64,000 nucleotides of DNA, taken from contig CM048840.1 of NCBI GenBank assembly GCA_026545765.1, positions 51,894,580 through 51,958,579 on the forward strand, in the 5' to 3' direction. The DNA is from Plantago major. Lineage: Eukaryota; Streptophyta; Magnoliopsida; Lamiales; Plantaginaceae. The position numbers and the translations under genes were made by a program. Shown piece after piece: positions 23,330 to 33,083 of this stretch. The notes beneath the pieces were generated by a model that searched no databases, was not told where the DNA came from, and worked only from the letters and a program-made list of their open reading frames with translations. The first letter of the stretch is position 1. Every line of letters begins with the position of its first letter.

Positions 23330-24373
23330 GAAAACATGTTATTAACCTTAAGACATAATCCTGGGTTAATGGAGCTACCGAAGGAACTGAAAAGTTTTAA
23401 TCTCTGAGACGAAAACTCAGACGGGAGAAAAGATATCTGGAACGGGTATCCAGATATCCAAGACAAAAGGTAAAAACTTCTACCAAAAAGGTATCTGAGA
23501 CAGGAACTCATATACCAAAAAGGAGCTAAAAGTGTGAGTGAAACAGGAACTCAGTATGATTAAGAAGGGAAAAGAATAGATAAGATATCTGGAACGGGAA
23601 TCCAGAATGTCAAAGACAAAAAGGTGAAACACATAGCAAAAAGATTTCTGAGATGGGTACTCAGATATCAAAGGTTAAAGGGTAAAATGGCTATTTGAAG
23701 ATTTCTAAGACAGGTACTCAGATATCTAGATCACTCAGTCAGGGGGAACACAAAAGAAGAAAGTAATACAACTATATGTAGTCAACTACTCTCTCGTGTT
23801 TTGTATTATTTCCATATTTGTGAAATATATGAACAGATATATTGTTTGAAGATAAATTCAGAAAACAAAACTGTCCCTTAGTCACACAGAAGAAATGTGA
23901 TTGAGATAGCTACTCGCCAAAGTTCATTAATTGGGCACGATTACATGAAGTGATTGTGATAATTGCTGGAAAAGCAATCTCAGCCCTTGATGAAATGGGC
24001 GTTCCAGATTCAACGGTCAAAATTTAACCTCGCTAAAAGGCAGTGGACTGTAAAAACAGTTATGGCCCACTAGCATTTAATGCAAAGTAGTTTTCACCCA
24101 CATCTTTCTGCACGTACACATATACATATGCACAAAATCAATTTGTATGTATATGTCTGTTGAGATTTACGTTGCTATATATATAGGATTTTGGCAAAAG
24201 AATTCACTTTTGCTCAATCCTACATTTGTACTTGCATAAAAACAACAAAAATTCCTAAATTCCCTGCAAATCTTCAATGCAAATACTGACTCTTACTTAG
24301 TTTTTCTGCAAAGAATCACTAATCTCCTACCTTAATCTCTTCTCGTTTTTCAAAAATTTCACTACTTAAAGAG
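23330..24373 (+). other. Spacer between pol and accessory gene, element I
   Basis: No long reading frame. It holds reiterated TATCTGGAACGGGTATCC- and TTTCTGAGA-type motifs (23400-23720), then a purine-rich tract AGGGGGAACACAAAAGAAG at 23741, and an AT-rich part with a TATA box at 24175. The purine tract is also found at the same place in element II (about 42057, minus). Confidence 0.6.
24175..24186 (+). promoter_or_regulatory. Candidate TATA box of the accessory gene
   Basis: TTGCTATATATATAGG followed by ATTTTGGCAAA, about 190 bases before the accessory ATG. Element II keeps TTGCTATATCAAGG and TTTGGCAAA at a similar distance from its ATG. A dedicated promoter is an inference from this conservation. 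Confidence 0.45.
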
Positions 24374-27300
24374 ATGGCTCCAAAACGTGCTCTTACCCAG
24401 AAATCCCAGGCTACTACCTCTGGAACTGCTGAAAAGCAAGCACCAGTGTTGGTTATCAAGAACAATCGGTTGATAGGAGACTTCAATCCTGATCATTGGA
24501 CTTCAAATCACAGGAAGATTTGGGGTGGTGCCATGATTGAGGAATACCTAGTTGCTGCCATTGAAAACCAAGCTAATAGGAAGTTGATCCTTGGTATGCT
24601 TGAAAAGGCACAAATCAAGGGTTTCCTGTATGCTATTCCTATTGGAATTTCTTCACTGGATGTGTTGGAATTTTACAACAATTCCAGGATTATTTCATGT
24701 GTTACTGAAGGCACTGAAATAGTGTCTATAAAATCAAAAGTTCAAGGAAAGGACATCCTTTTGAACTTGACAGCTTTCTGTGAGTTGTTTGAACTTCAAA
24801 ATCTTGGAAATGATTTTGAAATAAACACCAAGGATGATGATCTCCTTGAAGGTGTAAAGAAACTTTACAGCGATGTGTGTGTTCTTGAAAAATCAGATAC
24901 ACCCATCGACTTCAAACTTGCTGACATCAGAACCAGACATCTGTTGGTTCACTGGGATGTGTTGGCATGCATTCTTCACAGATGCTTTGATGGTCTACAA
25001 GGAGGTGCCGACCAAATAAGCCAAGAACGCTGGATGATGATGTTCTTGTTGAATCAACAGAACAAAAGACTGGAAAACCCTTTCAATTGGGGGAAGTACA
25101 CCTTTATGAAGTTTGTAAAGAAGATTCAAGGCTTTGAGCCTAAAATCGTTAAGGGCCTTGCTGAGCTAAAAGCCACAGTAAACTATGGACTGAAGATATG
25201 TTTCTTGCTGGAAAAGCTTGGCATTGAGCTCAGAGAGAAGGCTGACATAGCCAACAATAACCTGCTCTACAAATATGAGTATACAAACATGATGAAAAAG
25301 GTTACTGCATCTCAGAATGGTTCCAAGAAACGAAAGATTGATGAGGTATCTAAGGGTTCCGTTGCAACCAAAAAGCCTAGAACTTCACGAAAGAAGTCTG
25401 CTAGCAAATCAGAAGGCATACCCATTGTGGATGTCGACTCTCAGATATATGCCGCCACTGGTGATCAACTAATCAATGAAGATGAACTCATCAATGCTGC
25501 TAAGTCCACAGCTGATGAACTCATCAATGCTGCTAAGTCCACTGCTGATGAACTCAACAATGATGAAAAAAGCAGTGAGAAACTTCAAGCACTCTCTGCA
25601 GAAGCAGCATGGATTGTTGATAACTCAGTCCCAGATTTCAATGAGGAATCTGAAGATGAGGGGGAAGTAATAATCCCCAAGGTTGCTGAAAGAGCAACTA
25701 GTTCAAAGGTTGCTGAAGAAGCAACTGTGTCCAAGGTTACTGGACAAAACACACCATCAAAACAAGTAACACTTAAGCATATTGAAGATGCACTGATGAG
25801 TGGTAACCTAGTGTTGGAAGATACTGCCATTGCCTCAACACTTAAAAGTCTGTCTCAAGCAGATCTGGATAGGCCCCATACTGCATCACCTTCAACATCC
25901 GAATCCAGATCACCACAGCAACCACACTAGCCAATAGTGGATGCTGCTACAATGATACTTGAGTTACAACATGACATACCAGCATCTTTTCTTACTGAAT
26001 AAAATCCTGTAAAAGAGCAGGTTCCCCAACTTAATGAGAGGGATCAAACTGAGGCATCTGCTCAGAATGACCAACCAGGGGAGGCAACTGAGTTGCACAC
26101 TCAGGATAGGTCCGAAGTACCTCAAACTTCCAACAAAGAAGTGGTCCAAGAACAACAAGACCAACGCATGGAAACTTCACAAGTTCTAGAGACCAGTCAG
26201 CCTGACAAAGCTCAGGTAGCTGAATGGTTTAACTCTTTACTTGTAATAACTTATTCTTAAATCTTGCTACTTATTAATTTTTTTTTTGTTACAGGCTGAA
26301 TTAGAAACACAAGAACAAGAGGAAGCTGGAAAGCTTGCCTCAGAGACTGAGAAGGAAGCTACCACAACCTCACCTCTTAAGGAATCTGAGCCTGTGCTAC
26401 AGGTGATAGAGAGTTCCTTAAGATATTACTTTTCAGATATATGTTAATAAACTTAACTAATTAAGTGGATGTTTCTAAGGCTCGAACTGAGAAAGAAGAA
26501 GTTAAGGCAGAAATGCCAGAAAAGGACCCTGAAACCGTCAAGGTTTCTGAAGAAAATGTCATTGAGCCTTCTAGTGTGAAGGTATATAAAAATCAGTGAT
26601 AAACATTCTTCATTATGGGTTAATATGAATTCTTCTCTAATTACTCAATACTTTCTACTTACAGGTTCATTCAGAAGTAGAAGTGGAAGGGGAAAGAGTT
26701 GCGACATCCCCTGCACCCATGGAAATTGATGAAGCCCCCAAGGCAACATCACCAGAAAGAACACCAGAAACTGAGAAAGTTTCTGAGAAAAATGATTCTG
26801 AGCCTCCTATTGAGGAAGTAAGTGAAAAACTCAGAAATCATTGAAGCTTAACTTGCATACATTCTTTCATAACAATTTCCTAAGTATTGTGATAATTTTA
26901 ATTCTCAGGTTCAAGCAGAAAGAAAGATCACTGAGGATCAGACTTCCCAGTCTCCTCCTCATATCCAAATATCTGAGGCACCTGGAACCTCAGTAGTCAA
27001 GTCATCTGAGCCTGTCACACAGGTAACTCAGATACCTTTCTACTCTAAAGCCTAGATATCTACCAAAGTTTTGAAACTAATCCAGAACTCTTTCTTTCAG
27101 GCTCAAACAAGTGTGCCAAAGGTCTCTGCATTCTCAACAGAAGACCTGCTTCCATTTTTCAAGAATCACACTCTGCCAAAGCATCTCAAGTGCTTCAAGA
27201 AATGGCAGAGACTCAGATGCTCTGATTTGACTGAAATAACAAGGGACACTGATCACCCTACAAGAAGAGAAAGAGCATTTGACCTTGAAAATTATGTCCA

Positions 27301-28712
27301 TGCAATGTTCCCAACAGAGCAATATTCTTTTGCTTCTCTAATGCATAAGGACTCATCAAGGAAGTGGCACTTAAGCTCACTCAAGCCATTGAAAAGGCAG
27401 ATGGTCAGACCAGAATGGAGATGTCATTCAAGCCAATCTTGCCCAAGTCTCTACAAATCATACCCTCTAAGCAAGAGGAAGTAAATGGGCAAATGATCAC
27501 TATTCCAGAAGTGATCAATCTGGTCTCTAAAGATGAAGAAGAGAAGGAGACTGATGAGAATGAATATGAAGAACCTCCTTCTGACCATCACAAGGATGAG
27601 GATGATAAGAAGGATGATGGTGATGCCCCTGCACCAGGGACATGAGGGATTGCACAAGGAAACAATGCCTCAGTTGCTGAAAAGCACACTGAGAGGACAT
27701 CACAAAAATCCCCTCCTCCATCTCCTCAGAAATCTACCCATCCATCTCCCCAACAAAAAGACTATACTGAACAAGTAGTTGAGCGCTTTGAGGACAACAC
27801 TCAGAAAGTATTGGATGCACAAGCCAGAGTTGCTCAACTCAAACAGTTGTTGGAGGAAGAACAACAGCTAAATCTTCAACTGGAAGAGAAGATAGCTGAA
27901 TCCAAAGCAAAGCTCCAAAAGATTGAAGATCAAACTATCAAAGAAATGGAAGTTTATGCTGAAATGAAAGAACTCCAGCTTGTTGTTCAGGCAATTTCTA
28001 AGGAATTAGATATTGAGCAAGTATCTGAAGACAAGCATGATGCTAAGGCTGCATCACCAAAAGATGTACCATCCTCCTCACTAAAAGGAAAGAAGCCCAT
28101 CTTTGAGATGGTTGCTGGACTAGAAAACATTGATGAAAATGTCCAAGAGGATGAAGATCACTGGGCTGATGACTCAGATGATGAAGAAGAGAAGAAATTG
28201 GCAGAACACCGAAATGAGCACTTGGTGGTGTCTCATTTGAAAACGAAGCTGATTGCTCCTGAAATCTTCAGCAGGCTGCCAAATGTCAACTCCAATGAAT
28301 ACTTGAACAAATATCAAGTACTGGCTAAAATGAACAAGGAGTTGTCTTCTCAGAATGAAGCCGCCATTACATCAGTCCCTGCAGAGATGAAGAAATTTAC
28401 TGAGCTCATCGCTCAGAGAACAACCAGTCTGGTCATTGCTCAGAAAGACCTAGGCATGGTTAGGGATGATGACCAAAACTTGACTGCAAAAGCCTTTGAA
28501 GAGGCCAGCTATGCTGCTGGAAAAGTAGATGCTATTCAAGGTCCACTGGCAGAGCTCACTGATAAGGAAACAGGACTTATCAAACAAAATCAGGAGCTCA
28601 AGGCTGAATTGCACAAGTTGGTTGCTGCCTACAACTATCTGCAAAGGAATTTTGAGTCACTCTCAGAATCCTTTGTGATACTGAGTCAGTCAACAATGAC
28701 TAAGGGGGAAGG
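24374..28712 (+). pseudogene. Intron-containing accessory gene of element I, broken and truncated
   Basis: Exons with GT-AG borders: 24374-26215, 26295-26402, 26480-26581, 26665-26817, 26909-27022 and 27101 onward; all junctions are phase 0. Residues 1 to about 300 form a conserved globular domain (FNPDHWTSNHRKIWGG, LDVLEFYNN, QERWMMMFLLNQ, FNWGKYTF), which I tentatively relate to the 'putative plant transposon protein' domain seen in plant retroelement ORFs. Basic segments KKRKIDE and KKPRTSRKKS look like a nuclear localisation signal. A DELINAAKSTA tandem repeat follows at about residues 370-405. The small exons encode Pro/Glu/Ser-rich modules; the last exon has a helical region, an acidic stretch and coiled coils. 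Damage: stops at 25928 and about 26000, a frameshift near 27355, a stop at 27643, and loss of the 3' part. Function unknown. Confidence 0.72.
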
Positions 28713-28754
28713 ATATCAAGGAATAACGGTTAGACTATCGAGTACCAATTAGTG

Positions 28755-29560
28755 TAATCACACAAGACTTATAGTTCATCACCAAGATCTCTTGCTTCGA
28801 CCAATGACATGTATAGTAGATGAGACATTCATTATAATATGTCATTAATGCTTGGTGATTTCGTTGAGTGCTTAAATACGGATAGCATAGATAAGATGGA
28901 CGATGTTGTTAATGCATGGATTGAAATAAACTTTTAAACGGAAAGGATTGAAACCGTCCCGGATCCATCTAAAACCTGACAAACACCAAGCGGTCCTCAA
29001 CCCGTACCTGCCCCGCCCCTAATTACTAACGGGTACGGATTTAGAAAAATGGACATATTCAATCCGTATCAAAATAAAATACAAAAGTGCAAACACAATT
29101 AATAGGTTCGGACGCCCAACAACCCCAATGGATTAAATAACCACTATTATTACAAATTCACAAGTTACGTTTTTTTTAAAATCAAATTATTACTCCCTCC
29201 GTCTGTCTGATCTATACCCTTTTCTTCTATGGATTTTTAAGGAATACAGATAAATAATGATAAAGTTGTTTAGAGGGTATTAAAGTATGAGACATAAATG
29301 ATAAATACTGAAAACAATATGAAATATAGATACTAAAGTAATAAGAGCAGTGGATAGTGTTGTTTACTTTTTTGGTATTTGTTTTATGAATATTTATTAA
29401 TTAAACATCTATAAAATGAGTACATGTATAAATTAGCCGTGTGGAGGGAGTATTTCACATCATTGTTCAACTGTTCCAGTGATTTTTTTTATCTAGGAGG
29501 CTTGCCCCACAAAAATATAATTATTTCAGTAACGTAACCTTAACATGTTTCAAATTTCGA
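28755..29560. repeat. Segmental duplication, unit 1 (contains a Stowaway)
   Basis: Diverged direct copy of 29865-30330. Shared landmarks include GTTGAGTGCTTAAATACG (about 28864 and 29965), AACGGGTACGG(A/G)TTTAGAAAA (about 29029 and 30148) and AAAATATAATTATTTCA (about 29514 and 30293). Unit 1 is longer because a Stowaway sits in it. No coding sequence. Confidence 0.7.
29193..29450. mobile_element. Stowaway MITE
   Basis: Ends CTCCCTCCGTCTGTC and GTGTGGAGGGAG, with TA on both sides (29191-29192 and 29451-29452). 258 bp, AT-rich, no coding capacity. The related duplication unit at 29865-30330 lacks it, so it inserted after the duplication. Confidence 0.85.
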
Positions 29561-29566
29561 AGTTTA

Positions 29567-29795
29567 TCCTTATAATAAAAGGAGACTTATAAGTACATTA
29601 CACCTAATTTAGGTATTCACAAGAATTGTTAGTCAATATTTACCTATATGAGTTGCTAATGACTTATAAATTTTCACTAAATGTAAATCTTAATAGATGT
29701 TTGCAAACTGAAACATTGTTTTAATAATTGTGGAGTTTCATGTATTTAATTATTTAAGGACCATGCCCGTCGAGTATCGACGGGTCATAAACTAG
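29567..29795 (+). mobile_element. Small non-autonomous Helitron
   Basis: The right end has the hairpin CCCGTCGAGTATCGACGGG followed after a short gap by CTAG (29792-29795), the standard Helitron 3' structure. A TCCTTATAATAAAAGG start at 29567 would give 229 bp. The same 3' end recurs at 33083. The left end is less certain than the right end. Confidence 0.65.
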
Positions 29796-29864
29796 CTGAG
29801 GGCACATCATTGAGAGCACATGCATATCACTATTGGATTATTTAGCTAATAATTCACCACTCGA

Positions 29865-30330
29865 CCCACAACATTTTCATCACCAAGATGTTCTTGCACC
29901 CAATGACATAGTAGATGAGAAGAATCTATAAGATATATATGTTACAAATGCTCGATAATTTTGTTGAGTGCTTAAATACGAACATCATAAATAAGATGGA
30001 TGATATTGCTAATGGGTTGGAATAGGCTTTTAAACGCGGGTTAGGGTCTAATGGAATTCAAACCAATTTAAAACACGACCCATTGGAACCCTATAAATAT
30101 AAAACGGTTCCTTAACCTGTATCCAACCGTTCGTTGTTAATTATCAACGGGTACGGGTTTAGAAAATTAACATTTACAACGTGAATCAAAATAACAAAAG
30201 TATAAACTACAATTAAGCGGGTTCCCAAAAACCTTACCCGGGGTACTATTTCACATCCTATGGTGAAATTTCTTTTGGGCGTGGTGCACATAAAATATAA
30301 TTATTTCACTAACATCATTTTTTTAAAATT
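29865..30330. repeat. Segmental duplication, unit 2
   Basis: Second copy of the unit at 28755-29560, without the Stowaway. The sequence GGGTACTATTTCACATCC at about 30241 corresponds to the empty MITE site. Confidence 0.7.
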
Positions 30331-31052
30331 TCACGAAATATACTTTTCACATGTTTCAGTAATATTTCTTTTTAGAGAGGATGGGACCAATTCTTCAAAA
30401 AATATTAAAATTTGGGTTCATCACATACATGGACCTTTCCCTTAATTTAAATAGAGACCCTCTGAGTTGCAACACTATATTAACACACGACTTGCTGAGT
30501 TACAACATTACATTAACACATAACTCTCTGAGTTACAACATTGTATTAACTCAGGTCGGGTCTTTTTTTTGTAATACTTGGTTCCAAAGGGTCTTTGGCT
30601 AGATTTTTCCCTTAAAATTTACTAACTTAACTTTTAATATGTGTAGATAGAAAGTATTTTCTTTTTGGATATGGGACCCATCCCTATCCACACGGCCTCA
30701 CCCATCCCATTAAATTTGATTTTCACGAAAATAATCATATATTTTGTTTCGGGTCAGGTTTAGAACCTGTTTCACCTGTATGGAACGGGTGAGGTATATA
30801 CTCGATCCGTATGCCATTATTTTAAATAGGTATTATTCGGGTTCACAACGGGTTGGATATAACTCGATCCGTTTAAAAGACTTGATTGAAAAGGTCTACT
30901 CTGCTTAATTCATTAAGATGATTAATTACTCAGGAGTGGCTTATCATAGATCATGCTAAAGATTGGCCAAACTTTGAGGAATATTCATCATGCATTAAAA
31001 TTGTGAAATGACACGGGATTGAGAGTTACTAATCTTATAATCGAGGTAAAAG
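30331..31052. other. Gene-free spacer with weak local repeats
   Basis: Contains a short array of related units (CTGAGTTGCAACACTATATTAACACA, about 28-35 bases each, at 30470-30555) and a pair of CTCGATCCGT motifs near 30805 and 30865. No gene supported. Confidence 0.45.
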
Positions 31053-31057
31053 TGATG

Positions 31058-32255
31058 TGATAAGATGATATTTTAACGACTCATTTAGTGCCTTTTTTCG
31101 TGTTTTGTTGCATTTTTTAGCCTTTATTTAGTATTTTTTGTTCCGTGTCACGTTTGGGTTTTTTGTGTGTTTCTGTGCTTTTTTAGGTACTTTATTGTAA
31201 TTGGCAAGGAAATGGAGGACCAAGGTGCAAGAAGACTTGGGAAAGTTTCTAGAAGCACCACAAGGCCAAGTTAGTGGGCCACTACTCCAAGAGAGGTGAC
31301 ATGGAGGTTGGAAAAGGGAGCAAAAATAGGAGAAAGAGGGAAAAAAGTGATTTTCACCCGGAGAGGACCTCACCGCGGTGAGCTCCATCAACTTGGAGGC
31401 TCAACGTGGTCCAGAAAGCGAAATCTGGGCAGAATCCGCAAAAACTGGTCCAGACCGCGGTGGGTAGGGACCCTCACCGTGGTGAGCACTGCCTTGACGT
31501 GTTCCAACCCACTTTCTGACGATTTTTTCCCACTACTTCGAGTTTTAGATTCCTTGGTCTTATAAATAGACCCCTTGTATTAGTCATTAGGATATATTTC
31601 ACTTACTTCTACTTTCATACTTTCAATTTCAAGCATTGTAAACACTTAGAGATTTCAATCTCTCTTTTAATTCGAAGAAGCATTATTCATCTCTCTGACG
31701 ATCGTAGAGACCATTAGGCGCCCAGGTATTCAATAGTACAAGTTAGGCGGTTGCTGTTAATAACTTGTATTGTGACATATTGTTATCTGGTCGTTGAACG
31801 CATGCTTGTATCGTTGTGAACTTGCATCAGTCTTTACCTCTAATTAGTATATATCCGGATGAGGGCATAGCTAGTGACAAGCTTTTTGCCATAACTCATA
31901 CGTACTTATAATCTATATCTAGTTCATTTTCGCAATAGCAAAGTTGTCGAATTCGCGGGCAGTGTACCATTAGCTATATTGCGTCAGCACTTTTGAAAGA
32001 TCCGCTTGCTTCGTTTTAATTGTAGAAATTGCATGATCTAGATATTACCTTGTCTTGTAATTGTAATTTGTTGTAGGGTTTTGAAGTATCAATCTTACCC
32101 ACACTATCTGTTCACAACTCACACCTTGAGCCTACACCTTAGAACTAGCTTAATCAATTCCTCGAGAGAATGACCCTGTGGTTTAAGCCTTGTTGTACTA
32201 CGACAACCGCTTTACTACTTGTGTTATTTTACAAGTATTAATTTTGAGCGCATCA
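31058..32255 (+). mobile_element. Solo LTR (1198 bp) with TGATG target duplication
   Basis: Starts TGATAAGATGATATTTTAAC and ends TTTTGAGCGCATCA. TGATG stands directly before (31053-31057) and after (32256-32260). It has a TATA box (CTTATAAATAGACC, about 31559) and no internal coding region or partner LTR. The end ACTACGACAACCG...GAGCGCATCA resembles LTR ends of plant Ty3/gypsy elements, but the superfamily is an inference. This is what recombination between two LTRs of one element leaves behind. Confidence 0.82.
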
Positions 32256-32694
32256 TGATGTATGGAGTAAACGCAGGCAAAAAGTTTATCGTTCTTAGTG
32301 TGATGATGAGTACATCAGAGACAAACTTCCCTCTCAATTTCAATGAGAGTTAGCCCCTTATGATGATAAATAAAAGTTAGTGAAAATTTATCGTTCAAGT
32401 CATAATGCACATCCCCACACGTGTATTAAATCAAGGTAAGTTTAATATTGATTTACGACAAATAGGGTAAAACACATTATGCGACAACCAATATGGTGTG
32501 CAAATGAGTGTTCGATGAGTTTATCACTATTATATAGTACATTACATCTATATATATCAAGCATATCAATACTCGCTAAAATTACTTGTTTTAGTATTAA
32601 CATGTATGTGTTGTTTTAATATGAGCTTTTGTTGATGCTAATGACTTAAACACATCTCTCCGATTATTAAATTGAAATGTTTGCAAACTAAAAA

Positions 32695-32997
32695 TGTAAC
32701 GCCCTATATAAATTTTCAGAGAGCTTAAAGGATCAAGAACGTTGCTCATATTAACGATGTGCACCTTTCTTTTTGGAAATTCATCCATAAGAGCTTTAGA
32801 CTTAAGTGTGCTTTCTCTCGATCAATCTTATGATGGATGACCAATTGGTAAGTCTATCATTGCGTGCACGAGTGGGGATAAAGTGCGGGAAAGAACATGT
32901 GTTGGCACATTGGGCCAGTATATCACCTGGATAGCAGCCCATGACCGCACTGGCATTAAGCGTCGGACCTCGAGTCGCAAGGGGACGGGGCGTTAAA
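32695..32997 (+). mobile_element. Cassandra-type TRIM solo LTR with 5S rRNA-like segment
   Basis: Starts TGTAACGCCCTATATAAA and ends GGGGCGTTAAA (ancestral end probably TTACA). Inside, 32793-32855 aligns with the 3' half of plant 5S rRNA: CTTAAGTGTGC matches the box A region and TGATGGATGACC the box C region, followed by TTGGTAAGTC. Cassandra elements are known to carry a 5S promoter in their LTRs. About 303 bp, no second LTR, and A-rich flanks consistent with a 5-bp duplication, so it reads as a solo LTR nested in a Helitron. Confidence 0.75.
32793..32855 (+). promoter_or_regulatory. 5S-like internal pol III promoter region in the Cassandra LTR
   Basis: Box A-like (CTTAAGTGTGC) and box C-like (GATGGATGACC) elements have 5S spacing. 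Several changes from the 5S consensus are visible, so activity is doubtful. Confidence 0.55.
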
Positions 32998-33083
32998 AAA
33001 ATGTTATTGTAATTACTGTAGGATTCAATATACTTGATTATTTTTTCACTATACCCGTCGAGTATCGACGGGTCATAAACTAG

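Larger units (their letters stand above)
14068..28712 (+). mobile_element. Element I: Sirevirus-like Ty1/copia retrotransposon, 3' truncated
   Basis: Order: 5' LTR (14068-16560), tRNA-iMet-type primer site, gag (16676-19196), pol in copia order PR-INT-RT-RNase H (19215-23329), spacer, then a long intron-containing accessory gene (24374-28712). A very large gag with a coiled coil, an extra ORF after pol and, in a related copy, a polypurine tract of the AAAAAGGGGG type all fit the Sirevirus (Maximus/SIRE) lineage. Homology with element III stops at about 28712, shortly after the MTKGE-like motif of the accessory gene. The rest of that gene, the polypurine tract and the 3' LTR are absent. Many stops and frameshifts show it is dead. 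Confidence 0.88.
32524..33083 (+). mobile_element. Non-autonomous Helitron, second copy, with insertion
   Basis: The 3' end CCCGTCGAGTATCGACGGG...CTAG (33056-33083) is identical to that at 29795. Upstream, GTACATTACATCTATA, GCTAATGACTTAAA and TGTTTGCAAACTAAAAATG align with the first copy. The alignment is broken by the Cassandra-like LTR at 32695-32997. The left limit is approximate. Confidence 0.6.

Noticed and set aside
24374..28712. Retroviral-type envelope protein
   Set aside because: The gene has the right position for a Sirevirus env-like ORF, but no signal peptide, transmembrane segment or cleavage-like region is visible and basic clusters suggest a nuclear protein.
31128..31565. Coding sequences on either strand at 31128-31565
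   Set aside because: Both lie inside the U3-like part of the solo LTR and have no family resemblance or splice support.
32695..32997. A true 5S rRNA gene
   Set aside because: Only the 3' half of 5S is represented, with several changes, and it is bounded by LTR-like TGTAAC...GTTA ends.
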